Shown one piece after another: positions 46,141 through 57,791 of a stretch of 64,000 nucleotides of DNA (positions are counted from its first letter, which is position 1; each line of letters starts with the position of its first letter). The DNA comes from Tretioscincus oriximinensis (taxonomy: Eukaryota; Chordata; Lepidosauria; Squamata; Gymnophthalmidae), in NCBI GenBank assembly GCA_022410635.1, contig JAJVDF010000003.1, positions 2,297,235 through 2,361,234 of the forward strand, given 5' to 3'. Position numbers and translations under genes: made by a program. The notes beneath the pieces are model-generated. The model searched no databases. It was not told the DNA's origin and worked only from the letters and a program-made list of their open reading frames with translations.

Positions 46141-46274
46141 TTTCAAAGTTAAAGGAAGAAGNTGAACAAGATTTCTACTAATTGTAACTGTTTGAAATTC
46201 TCTTTGTTTTGTCCTCCTTTGTATTTCTGAGTTTTTGTCATTGCTTTATCGTTTCTGCACAGTAAATATACTAA
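46141..46274. repeat. Duplicated segment next to CR1, copy 1
   Basis: GAACAAGATTTCTACTAATT through CTTTATCGTTTCTGCACAG, directly abutting the CR1 copy at 46275. Same arrangement at 50465-50582. Confidence 0.75.
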
Positions 46275-46600
46275 GAACATAGGAGGAGCCCTAGTGGATG
46301 AGGCTACAGCCCATCCAGTCCAGCATTCTGTCTCACCCAGTGGCCCACAAATTGCCAATGGACATCTCAAGTAGAAGGAGGAAGAGCTTCACCTGTTCTC
46401 CACTCCCTGCAAATGGCATTTTAGGAATTCTGCCTGTTGCTCCACCCCAGAGAAGAAGAAGAAGGCATTCACTTGCTCTCAACAGCCTGAAAAAGGCATT
46501 TAGAGAAAATCTGTCACTATAACCCAGAAGCAGCAACTGGCTATACATTTTAGTAGCCAATGATACAATTGGCCTCCATGAAATTGCTTTATTAGGGTTA
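46275..46600 (-). repeat. CR1-type LINE, 3' region
   Basis: AAGAACATAGGAGGAGCCCT, CTGTCTCACCCAGTGGCCCA and AATTCTGCCTGTTGCTCCAC. Contains a short internal GAAGAAG-rich alteration. Confidence 0.8.
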
Positions 46601-47654
46601 TCTTTTTAAAAATGTGATTGGAGCTTTGCAGCTTTAATAGATATGGCAAAGATAATGTTTTACTAGGTGCAGCTCATAATGCCTGCAGCATTTTGGAAGC
46701 AACAGAAATGGGACACTCTTGATACCCATTAAAGCTGCAAAACTCCTGCCACTTTTTGTGCTAATCTTACATATTATTAGTTTACATAATATTTATTCTT
46801 AGTTCAGTTTTTACAGCATTGGTTTATACAATATATGATGTTTATATTTGCATTATGTAGCAAACCAGATTTGGGTGTTGTTATTCTTTTTCAGGTATTA
46901 AAAACTGTTTTGNACAATTTTACAAAATATATGAAAAGGTGTCCCATTCTTGCTTTTGAAAGAGCTCCAAAGTAACAATCCTTGGGCAAACAGTGTTTTA
47001 ATATGATCGACGTTGTACTAAAAGTCCATTTTCTTGTAGCAGAACAATACAGACAAAGCCCTAGGCTGTCCTTTCTTAACTATCTATTCAGAGAAGTCTT
47101 ATTGACATGATATAACTAATGCAAAGAAACATTGTCACTTTGAGAGAATTTATGCCCTTGAATATTCCTACAAGAACCTTCCAAATTAAGTGCCACGTAC
47201 TAAAGTCGATGTGATCTGCTCTTCCCAGGGGAAATCTCCATGCATAACACTATAATTCTTAGCAGTAAAGTTAGATCAGTGTAGTAAACAGCCATTTCTT
47301 CTTGGCATAGCTTCGTGAATGAAGATTTATTCATGAAGAAGATGGATATAGCAGGGTTGATAATGAGGCCAATGTGGGATAACTCTGGCCACTGGCACTA
47401 CAGAAGACTTTATCTAGATGTGGTGGGTTGGTTATATCCTGGTTCTTGCACCATTGTCTCTTGTCCTTTAGACTCATCCTGTATGTGTTCTCAAAGGATG
47501 GGGTAGCCTTGTAGATCGTATGTCTCCAACGGCAGGCCTTTGGTAATGATTCAATATGGCAGACATCAAGGGATTTCTTGAGGGAGTGACCTTCTTCAGT
47601 CCCCTTCTGTCATGGCAGCCAAAGGCGACTTCACCATATAATGTAATTTGGGGT

Positions 47655-47800
47655 AGGAGATGATCATAAGAACATTAAAACATAAGAGGAGCCATGCTGA
47701 ATCAGGGAAGACCCCACCTAGTCCAGCATTCTGTCTCACACAGAGGTCCACCAATTGCACCTGAGCAGTCTGAACAGAAGAAGGCAAAATATTCTGCATT
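47655..47800 (-). repeat. CR1-type LINE, 3' end
   Basis: ACATAAGAGGAGCCATGCTG, TAGTCCAGCATTCTGTCTC and GAACAGAAGAAGGCAAAATA. Confidence 0.85.
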
Positions 47801-49125
47801 CTGGCGATGTGTTGTGCACAACATGGCCTTGAAGTTCTTGATGTCTGCCAGTTGAAGGGCAGCAGTGTTGATGATGGTCATTCCAATGGATGTGCAGAAT
47901 GGTAAGGGACAGCACTGGTGAAAATGGTTAAGGACTCACAGGTGGTGGGTAGTAGATAAGTCACAGCTTAGATCCATTCAAGAGAGTGGACAGCACTGTA
48001 CATGCTGATCTTCTAGTACTTTTCCTCAATGATTTTATCTTTGTGATCTTTTCCTGAGGTGCTTATTATTTCAGACTCTTTTACACAACTTTCCTAATAC
48101 ACTGTGTACATTTGCTAACTTGTTATTGATCTATTTGTTAATCTTGGCATCTGAAGTGATGTTGCATTCCCGAATCGTTGGACACAAAAATTTTGCCATT
48201 TGATAAATTGCTCCTAAAACTCATTTCTGGCTTTTCCATTCTTGACAAAACTCATCCGTGATTGAGATAAGTGTAGCATGTATGATCCTGCAACCAATAA
48301 CCTCTGCAAAGTGTTACTTCCCTTGGTCCCTGGTCACACCTAAACTTTAATCCAACTTCAACCCACTTTCAAAGTGAGAGAACACATCAGCGCACAATGG
48401 CAAGATGTTTCCTTTTGGCATTCTTTAACTCAGAAAATGGTTTAGAAAATGAGAAAAGAAAATTACAGTTCACTGTGCTAGTATGTCCTTCCATTCTGAA
48501 TGTGGTCTGAAGCTGGATTAAAACTTAGGTCTGACTTGATTCAAGAAGTGGTTTAAAAGTCCACTGAAACATGTCCCAGTCAAAGCTCGACAGTTACTAT
48601 GGTCATGACAAGGGTTGGCATCTCACTGTCCCAGTTCAACTTTCCCAGTTCAGAACCACCTTTCCCGTTTTCCTGTTTCCCTTCAAGAACCTGTCCACCT
48701 TGAGCCTTATTCTGGGCTGTCCACATTTAAATGGGGCCTATACTGGCATGTGGATGCCCAGAATAAGACACAGTGTGGATGGGACCCAGGTGAAGAATAT
48801 TCTACCATCTAAGTAACATCAAGCTTTCTCTCAGATTGGCCCATGTTTCGGTCACATCAATGCCACATCTGAAGCTGAACTTAATATTGGAGCGTCTGAT
48901 GCTTTCTTTAGAGCTTCGAAAACGAACAATAGCAAATGTCATTGTTCCATCTTCAAATCTTACACAGAAACACCAATTCCTGGGCTGGAAGGGGTATTGT
49001 TAGCATTTTTGCAAACAGTTTCAAACAGTTTTCTTTGATAGATCAGGATAATGAATCTTCATAACACTTCTGGTCCAGAACAGAATTAGGGAGCAATATC
49101 AGGAAGGAACATCCCTTATGCTGCA

Positions 49126-49625
49126 TTCATTCAACATTTGTTTATTCTGGGATTTATAGATAATTTCATCTCATTCACACCTTTACAGTTTATTTTGAGT
49201 TTTGCCATTCTATCGGCTCCTGACAGGCATAATTGTGCACGCACGTGACATGCTCTGCCATCAACCACTTCATTTGCTGGTTGTCAAGAAGAAGTTCAGT
49301 TGTCCTCCTCCCAACTGTTATGGGATCCTTTGCTATCAGTATGAGATTCCTTCACCTATTGATGATTTATGAGGGAATGTCAGTCAGGTCAACAAATATC
49401 TTTGGCTAGTTCAGTTCCTCTTTCCAACTTAGCAATGCCTAAAATTTAATTCACACATTGGTAAATTTATGTGCATGTCACAGCCTTCACACAATAAGGA
49501 TATATAGCACTTTGACAGCTGTTCTCCCAGTACACTGGTAATCTGCTACATCAGCTGTAAAATTCAACTGCTCTTGGTTTATTTAAAATCTTGTTTTGTA
49601 TCCCTGTCTGGACACAGCCTTAGAG
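49126..49625 (-). mobile_element. Family E MITE-like element
   Basis: TTTGCTGGTTGTCAAGAAGA, GATCCTTTGCTATCAGTATG and end TGTCTGGACACAGCCT. Reverse complement of the 12588 and 21645 copies. Confidence 0.6.
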
Positions 49626-50115
49626 AGGGTAGTGATTCCATAACTACAACAATTAAAAGAATCCAGTTATTTCAACCCATTTCAGTCTGAATTCAGGCCT
49701 GGTTTGGGGATATTATCATTCTTGGCACCTTGACTGATGGCCATCAGAGAAGGAATATGATACTGCTGACTATTCAGGATCCTTCTGAATTGACTAAATG
49801 AGTTGGCAATAGGAAACACTGTATTAAAATGATTCACCTCGTCCCTGTGGAAGTGATGTCAAGAAAATAATGTTGGGTGTTCTCTGTGCTCCAGGAACTA
49901 ACTGAATAATTTAAGCTTACAAAGAATTATTGGTTAACTATTGTGTTTATTCAATTACAATTGGATATTATTTTGTTTTGCCTGCTGCCCGAAGCATTCT
50001 CTCTCCCTCCCTCTCCTTACATTGCTAACTCCGAAAGTATGTTGAAGCTCATATTGCATCTGCAGCTGATTCTGATTCACTTTATGCCTGTTGGAAGCAA
50101 TAGAAACTGCAAAGG

Positions 50116-50330
50116 ATGGAGAAAAAAGGAAGAAAGAACAAGAAAGAACAAGAAAGAACAAGAAAGAACAAGAAAGAACAAGAAAGAACAAGAAAGAACA
50201 AGAAAGAACAAGAAAGAACAAGAAAGAAAGAAGGAAAGAAGGAAAGAAGGAAAGAAGGAAAGAAGGAAAGAAGGAAAGAAGGAAAGAAGGAAAGAAAGAA
50301 AGAAAGAAAGAAAGAAAGAAGGGCGGAAGG
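50116..50330. repeat. Purine-rich satellite: nine perfect 10-bp units, then GAAAGAAGGA-type units
   Basis: AGAAAGAACA is repeated nine times without error at 50131-50220. It is followed by GGAAAGAA arrays to about 50330. Lys/Glu/Arg-rich open frames in all frames are artefacts. Confidence 0.95.
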
Positions 50331-50464
50331 GAAAGTGTAAAGTATGTTTGATCTGTCAACAGAGTTATGTCAACCTGGAGACAACATTGTAAACTAGATA
50401 AAAAAGTGGATTGAGGATAAGGATGAAGACTAACATTTGGAGAAACAGCTACAAATTATAAGAA

Positions 50465-50582
50465 AATAAGGATTTAAAAGGAAGAGGATGAACAAGATTT
50501 CTACTAATTGCAGCTGTTCCACTCTGCCTTCATATTTCTGAGGTTTTGCCATTGCTTTATAATTTCTGCACAATAAGCACAC
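50465..50582. repeat. Duplicated segment next to CR1, copy 2
   Basis: GAACAAGATTTCTACTAATT through CTTTATAATTTCTGCACAAT, abutting a CR1 end at the same junction as at 46275. Confidence 0.75.
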
Positions 50583-50965
50583 TAAGAACGTAGGGACATA
50601 AGAGGAGCCCATCTAGTCCAGCATTCTGTCTCACACATCTTGGAATAGGGATCTGCCATCCGCATGCTAGTGTAGAATATGGCAGGCTTCAAATAGGGAC
50701 TTCGATAGTCTACACTGGCCCATCTGCACCTGGACACNCTCAAATAGAGAAGGCAAAACCTTCACTGTTCTTAACTCTCTACAAATGGCTTTATTGAATA
50801 CAGCCTGTTCCTCCATCCTGGAGGCAGGATCAAGGCATTTTTCCTAGTAGCTATTGATGCACTTGGCTGTCATGAATTTGTTTCATCCTATCTTGAAACT
50901 ACCCAGGTTGTTAGCTACCACCCCACCTTCTGGAAGTAAATTCCATAGGCAAATAATGATTTTTC
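50583..50965 (-). repeat. CR1-type LINE, 3' region, with an extra block
   Basis: ACATAAGAGGAGCCCATCTA, CAGCATTCTGTCTCACAC and CTTCTGGAAGTAAATTCCAT. About 80 bp at 50640-50720 does not fit the other copies. Confidence 0.75.
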
Positions 50966-51339
50966 ACATCCTTTATTTGGGTTTATTGGGTGAATAAAGT
51001 GCTCTTGACCTNGTCAGACAGATCTGGAATTCACTGAGCTACTTCACCATACTGTATATAAAAATTCTTTCTCGATGTATCCTAACACTTTAAAGTATAA
51101 ACCAGCAGAAAATGCTATCGGTAGATGGACATAGAGAATGGGCAGAGATTTTAGCAGCTACTTCCCTCTTTCCATGCCTGATGGCATGATATATAGCCCT
51201 GATTTAATTCACTTTAATAGATGTATAGGTGGACCTAAGGGTGGGGTGCGGGCAGTACTTTCACCCTGAGCACCTCTTTAACCTAGCCTTTGGTTGAAAA
51301 AACTGCTCTCCTTTCAGATATTATTGTTTTAAGAATCTA

Positions 51340-51405
51340 TTTTTTATTGTTAACTGCCCTGAGACTTCCAGGCAAAGGACTAAATGTAAATAAATAAATA
51401 ATTTA
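51340..51405 (+). repeat. L2-like tail
   Basis: TTTATTGTTAACTGCCCTGA, then GACTTCCAGGCAAAGG and an AAAT array. Confidence 0.75.
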
Positions 51406-51554
51406 TAAAGAGCACAATGGCCCCTCCCTTTCCCCTCCTACTCTCCCTTTTCTCCGATCAGCACTTATGAAGTTTTGATTTTGGTGTTGACAGCACAGGG
51501 ACCAAGGAAAATCCCTCCCACCCCCGTTCATTGTGTCAACTCTGACATAGCAAA

Positions 51555-51750
51555 TTTNAGAGAAATGGCTGTGTTAGTCCAGTAGAAAGTCCAGCAAAGG
51601 GGCTAGTAGCACTTTGAGACTAACAGGAGAAAAGTGGGTGGCATANTCTTTCATAGATACATCTACTTCTTCAGATGCATCCCACTTATGCCACCCACTG
51701 TTCTCCTGTTAGTCTCTAAGTGCTACTAGCCTTTTTGCTGAGCTTGCCAG
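51555..51750. repeat. Family D inverted-repeat element, well preserved
   Basis: The left end AGTCCAGCAAAGGGGCTAGT mirrors the right end CTAGCCTTTTTGCTGAG. The minus-strand core is CTGAAGA (51668-51674) with GAAA (51649-51652). TAACAGGAGAAAAGTGGGTG mirrors CACCCACTGTTCTCCTGTTA. Confidence 0.8.
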
Positions 51751-51954
51751 GTAAGTGAGACCTAGTAGGGGCTTATCAGATGCCGTCCATGGGGGATACT
51801 GGATTGAGGACTAAGTGCACAGATTTTGGAATCACCCAGGTTGCTGAGGCCTTTCACCATCTGGATGTTTGGATGTATCAGCTCTCGAATGTATCAGCTT
51901 TCCCCAAGGCAGCTGTTTCTCAACAATTATTGCTTGCCTCTTNGGACTTGAACA

Positions 51955-52370
51955 CCACTCTTGGGCTGCATCCTACAGCAGTTTCATACCTGAATGGANG
52001 TGACATGANGGCAGCTCCATTGCTCTGAACTGCCCATTGGCAACAATCAGCTCACGGCAAAGAACGGCAAAGATCACTGGCTTTGTCTGAGTCCAGTGTG
52101 AAGCTATCCAGGCACCTGGCACCATCCCTATGTGTGGTGCACACTTCTGCCTGTGCAGCATGAAAATTCAATGAGATTCCCTTCAGGCGAAGCAAACAGC
52201 AGCCATTTGGGTGCAAGCATGTGTGGAGGTGCCGGGAGCCATGTGGGAGCACCAAGATGTTCTTGGCTGCCAATGTGATGGTGCTGACGTCCCCTTGCGG
52301 AGCTGTCTGGCAGTACCATGCAACAGCTGAGGTTGGTGTGGGCAGATCAGCAATGGAAATTGCCTAAATT
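51955..52370. repeat. Family F GC-rich repeat, copy 3
   Basis: ATCCAGGCACCTGGCACCAT, GTGGTGCACACTTCTGCC, GTGGGAGCACCAAGATGTTC and GTGTGGGCAGATCAGCAATG align with 25840-26235. Confidence 0.6.
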
Positions 52371-53064
52371 TCATTACTGTTTCAAGCACAGTCAACACTA
52401 GAGTTCAGTGTCTTTATCAGTTCATCAGTTTATTTAGTGATTAATCACATGACTATATCACATAAAGCAAATTTAATAGTCCATTTAAAATTTAAAATTT
52501 TATACATGGTAAAATAAATCTTTGTTAAAAAACCCTAGNTCTCTAGGTTANTGCAGTACGTATTTTGCTGCCTTGAGTAAAAACATGGCAACATGTTGGG
52601 TGGCATATTTGTGTCTTGTGATAAAAATCTTTCCTGCCCTTAGAAAATCTGCTTGCTGAGTTCCTCTGAGATTAATGTCAACTCATCTTGGAAAATCCTT
52701 TAGCACAGTTGCCTTGTAGTAAATAGCCATTGAATAAGTGCAGCTGACTGGCATCATATTCCATTTGTATTATAAATTCTCCATTAAAAAGAAATCCAGA
52801 GACATCTCATGCAACATAAGGAAAGCAAGTAAGTCTCACTTAAGATAGTGTCTGTCATGCAATTCAAGGCATGTACCAAAGATGAGAGATCAAACCAGTA
52901 AGTTAGTAAACATAATAGCATAGATTGAGTTTTTCCTCCAAAGTGAAGTAAGGAAGTCCTAGGGAAAGCATTACCCACAACACAGACAGTGATCTGTTCC
53001 ATGTTGATAATTAACTATAAACCCTTGAGCAGCTGCAAAAACTGACTTCTCAAGATAAGTTGTT

Positions 53065-53512
53065 AGAACATAAGAAAAATAAAAGGAGCCCTGCTGAATG
53101 GGTCTCACAGAATGATCCACAATTGTCCTGGTCATCTCAAACAGAAGAATGCAAAACATCTCCTGTTCTCCCCTCTCTGCAAATGGCATTTCAGGACTCC
53201 TGTCTGATGCTCTGTTCCAGAAGCCAGAGGTCCATTATAATAACTATTGATATGCTTGGCTAATTTGTTTAAGTCTCTAGGCTGTTACTGGGTCTTCTGA
53301 AATAAATTCCATTCACCAATGATCATCTGGGTAAAAAAAACATTCCCCTTGTGTGTCCTAACTTTTCTGCCCATCAGCTTCAAAGTGTGGGTCCTGGTCC
53401 TAGTGTTGTAAGATAAGGAAAATATTTCTTTTACTATTCACCTTACCAATCCCATGTATGATTTTATACACTTCAATCAGATCATCTCTTAAACACCATC
53501 TTTCAAGATAAG
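53065..53512 (-). repeat. CR1-type LINE, 3' region, diverged
   Basis: TAAAAGGAGCCCTGCTGAAT, TTTCAGGACTCCTGTCTGAT, CTTTTCTGCCCATCAGCTTC and ACACTTCAATCAGATCATC. Confidence 0.8.
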
Positions 53513-55586
53513 CAACTGGCAGGTTCATTCTAGAATAAGAACACATGCAGAAAGGAGCTAAGAATTCTTAAGTTTTCGTAGACAAGCTATGTATTGGATA
53601 TTACTCTTCTTGAGCAATCCCTTAGTTAATTCCTTAATTCCCTTTGTCATCTATCTTCTTTTGATGTTTTCCTCAAACTATAAAGTTGAATGTGAGCTTC
53701 TTTATGCATTTTGAAAATACAGCACATACATTTTTTTACAGAAACATGGACTAAAAAGCCAGGCCAGGCAAGAGTACTATTGTGGTATAGTTACNTAATG
53801 AACTACAGAGTTAGTTTTGTTGCCTCTAGCATCACTTTATTTACAGTTACTTCTAAAACTTGACTTTTAGTCCAGCGCAATGAATTAGATTTAATAGCTG
53901 GAGACAAAAACAGAAATTAGCAACCTCAAAATAAATGGAGCTGCATCTTACCTCACTGGAAGATGGCTTATAAAATCATTTCTATCATTGACTTTATCCA
54001 AATTACTGTGCTTTGTAATGAATCTCTAAAAATTTAGCTATAGTGGATTTANCCTTTCTTCCACATGCAGCTTCCTTGCTTCTTTTCCTTTATGTTTAAC
54101 TACAAGTCCCATGAGAACCTGAAATCAACAGCTCCCAAGAAGCCCTGTGTCCTGTCATTGGCTGCCACATCTTTCTCCTTATTACCAGGCAGGTGAATAC
54201 AAAGAAAAGAAAAACTTACTTTAAAATGCTCCTTGTTTTGAGAGTACTAAAATGGCACATCACACCATGGAATCAGTATCAAAAGAGCCAGGACGAAAAA
54301 GCATAATATTGGACCTTCCTAACACTATTACTGCAGGATCTCCACAATTGTGTGAGCCAAATCCTTCATAATCACACGAGAATAGTATAGAGAAAATCTC
54401 ATCTGGAAGCACTCCTCCATTGTACTATTATAACATCGTCATATTCATATTTGGTTTATTTTCCTAGCAATATTACTTTTTAACAATTACACTTATACAA
54501 ACTTGTTTACCCATCAGGAAACAAGAACCTGCATGAGGAAAACCTCATACTGTTACACTACTTGGTTTTATATCAATTGCTAAGAAAAACAGAGTAAGGT
54601 ATATATAACTTGTTGTCAAGGGCAGGTGTGGATAGATAGCGTCGTCCTTTTCTATCAACCTATCTTTAACAGCCCAAGAAGACATCTATCAATATATCGA
54701 GTAATAAGGTTAATCCATTGTCTGATTTGATCAATGGACTGAAAGATGGGAAAACATCAATAAAGCCTACACAAGAAAGTTCAGTGTGCCCAGAGGTGTG
54801 TTTTTTCAGTGGATGATAAGATTAAATTGGGATCTTTTTTGCATAGGTTTGCTAAAGAACTTTAAGAAATTCATTTNCCCCCCACTCTCTGCATGGGAAT
54901 AGTGGTTCATATACATTAGATATGAAACAATGCTGGCTAATGTATATTAGCAGCACTGGCATTATTAAGGAGGTGTGAGTGGTGAGATAGAACCAGGCAC
55001 AGGATGTGAGTGGGGCACAAACTGGGCCCTCTCACTCTCCCTTGTCTCTAAGCACAACTAAAAAGCCTTTGATTGTGGACTCTTGACAGCAAAAGGAGCA
55101 GATAAGTCCCTGCCCTTGCCTGCTAGGTGCATCTGCTATGACAATGTAGTTGCTCAGAGGAGGGGTTTTCTTTGCTCCAAGCATGGAATAAAACCCAAAT
55201 GCATGGCTTTTGNTTGTACTATACACGGTGAGACCTCAGAGGGAATGCTGGATGCTTCCACTGGGAGGTGAATGGGGTGCTTGATGGATGGGTAGGCTGC
55301 ATAATTTGGGACGAGAAAACGCCAACCAACAAGTCTGCAGAATGGCAGCTGGCCAGGCATGCGCAGCAATCCCCATGCACCATTTCCTGTGTGTTACCTT
55401 CTGTCCGCCCCACGAAGTCACGCGTGTCCAGGATTCCATTCACTCAAAAGATCCTTTGNTGAGGAATAACTAGCCGCTGCATTTTATCCGGTTCAGCAGC
55501 TGGCATTTTGTAAAGTCCTAAAGAAAGCTGTGTCAGGACCTTCAGCAATGCAAATTGTAAAAGATCATTGGCTCTTGGCTTGCAAA

Positions 55587-55605
55587 GAATGCTGGGGATT
55601 GTAGT
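55587..55605 (-). promoter_or_regulatory. ZNF143/THAP11-like (SBS) motif
   Basis: The minus strand reads ACTACAATCCCCAGCATTC, close to the known vertebrate SBS consensus ACTACAATTCCCAGCA. A weaker relative, ACTACAAGTCCCATGAG, occurs on the plus strand near 54100. Binding is not shown by sequence alone. Confidence 0.45.
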
Positions 55606-56639
55606 CAGGCAAGTGCAGCAATGACTTTGGAGGCTCATCATGTGACACAATTGCTGTGCAAAGAGTCGCAACAGCTTGGAAGCCTTAAGGCAGGTGGGAG
55701 TGAGTGGATAACATTTTTTTNAAAAAGTGACGCAAGCCATGTGGTGAGGAAGCAGCCTCAGCCTTCTGCATTCTTCTCAGCTGCCTTGCACCAGCTCCAT
55801 GCAACTCCAGATAAGGGTATGTTCCCTCTTTTTCCCAGGGAAATCCACAATCACTTGTAGACTGCGGATTTCACTAGCTTTCAATATCCATGTGGACATA
55901 CTAAGTGAAAGCACTTTCAGTCTCAAGAGAATGGAATTTAGTCTAGAAAAACGAGCAGGGGAAATCTGAGTAAGTCCATTGTTGAGGACCGAACATAAAT
56001 TGAATATTATTTGAAAGTAAAGATGTGATCATTTCCATTAACGGTGCAAACTTCCATTCCAGATTTTGCCCTATNTTAGGATAAAAGTATCAGAAAAATC
56101 ATGCATGATATAAGCTGAATTGTAGACAACAAAGGGTCAAGTTATGATTACACTGGAATAAAATCCTCAAACAGAAAACAAGAAAACACAGAATTTTCAA
56201 TAACCCTGTAACAAAGACAAGCAATTACATAGGTGTGAATGTTGTTGGCTTGCTGTAATTTTTTTTATCTTTTTATTTTTGGCAACTGCTGCTACAAATC
56301 ATTTAAGGCTAATTATGGCTCATTGCATACTTTTTCAACAGTTTCTNATTTGAATTATTTTGTATATTCTAGCACCTAAAACGTAATCCAGTGAATGTGA
56401 CACACTGATTTAAGATCATAAGAATTCATCAGTAAGACTTTTTACTCTATGGGCCAGGGTACCAAATGGAGTGTCTGGGGTGTGCAGGTATCTGCCTGAC
56501 AGCAGTGATGTGATCCATACCAATTTAATAGAAACATCAGCCTGAAAGATTAATTTTATGCTCTACCTCAAATTAAAGCAGTTATTTTTCCTTGATCCAT
56601 GATTCCTGCGTGCTTCCTGCATGCTACAAAGGGGGTCTC

Positions 56640-56850
56640 AAAGCACCTTAGAGACTAATAGATGAAAACATTGGCAGGGTGAATTTTCATAGTAGTAGGA
56701 AAGGGGTACAACTTCTTCAGTGCAAACAAGGGAATCTTGCAGCACTTCAGAGATTAACCCCCCAAAGGGTACCTTGCATAGACAAGTTTACTTCTTCTGA
56801 TCTGAAGAAGTAGATGTCATCAAAAACTCATGCTGCAAGAAAAACTACAA
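56640..56850. repeat. Family D elements, diverged
   Basis: AGCACCTTAGAGACTAATAG, later CAGCACTTCAGAGATTAACC, and GATCTGAAGAAGTAGATG followed by ACTCATGCTGCAAG. The core CTGAAGA is intact but GAAA is lost. Confidence 0.65.
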
Positions 56851-57790
56851 ACTTTTAGCAAAATCATGGTTACATGTTNTCTCCATCTATGCGATCAACA
56901 AAGACGGCGACATAAATTTAAAACGTTATTTGGATATCATAAAACAACAGGGATATCATCGGATGAGAGATCTTCTGAATATTTATGGAACCCCGATAAA
57001 TTTAGCTCAAGTAAACAATCCAGCGGGGATTAATTTAGACAGATTCTGGTTACAGACCTGGTTATACTCTTTTATAAATAACTGCTCTATTAAAAATATA
57101 TTCAGAGATAAATCGGAATCAGAAGAGATTATACACAAAAAAGTGAGAGGAGAAGGCAAATTAGTGAAAATAATTTATAATAAAATTATTATAAACCAAT
57201 ATAATAATTTATTGACTTTACAACAATTTTGGATAAATACATTAAATATTCCACAAAAATGGTGGGACCAATGGTTCAACTCATGGATTGAAATTAATCA
57301 TGAATTGAAATTAATCATGAAATTAATCATGAATTGAAATTAATATCCAAATGGTATAGATTTCCTACTCAAATTGCCCACATATCGAACACTTCACGTT
57401 TATGCTGGCACAGTTGTAACACAAGGGGAGATTATTTACATATGTGGGCATTTTGCCCTAGATTAATTTAGTTTTGGAATTTAATTGCCCACAAAATATA
57501 AGAGATCTCAAATATCAATATCACTTAGAATCCGGCTTTTTGGATTTTTGATGGACTAGATGCTCCAAATGTACCATTGGGTGTTCACTATTTTTTGAAG
57601 TATTCTATTTGTGCNACACATTTGGTCATTGCAAAGGGATGGAAAGATGCTCCAATTTGGACCTTAAGAGAATGGCTTATACTGTATATTTATTAAGTTT
57701 CATGAAATTTGACCTTATATTAGAAAAAAGATTAAGATATATTGGTGTACAAGTGTGGCGTCCTCCATTTTACAGGTTTGTGTTTCTTTT
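56850..57790 (+). pseudogene. L1-type LINE ORF2 C-terminal fragment
   Basis: Plus-strand frames include QQFWINTLNIPQKWWDQWFN and, after a break, a Cys/His segment (SRLCWHSCNTRGDYLHMWAF followed by CP). This is the CW-x-C ... H-x-W-x-x-CP pattern of L1 ORF2 C-termini. A small tandem duplication of GAAATTAATCAT units sits at 57289-57345. Multiple stops, so inactive. Confidence 0.7.
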
Positions 57791-57791
57791 A

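Noticed and set aside
49943..50392. 149- and 134-codon Lys/Glu- or Ser/Phe/Leu-rich frames
   Set aside because: Translation of the AGAAAGAACA and GGAAAGAA repeats; open in several frames at once.
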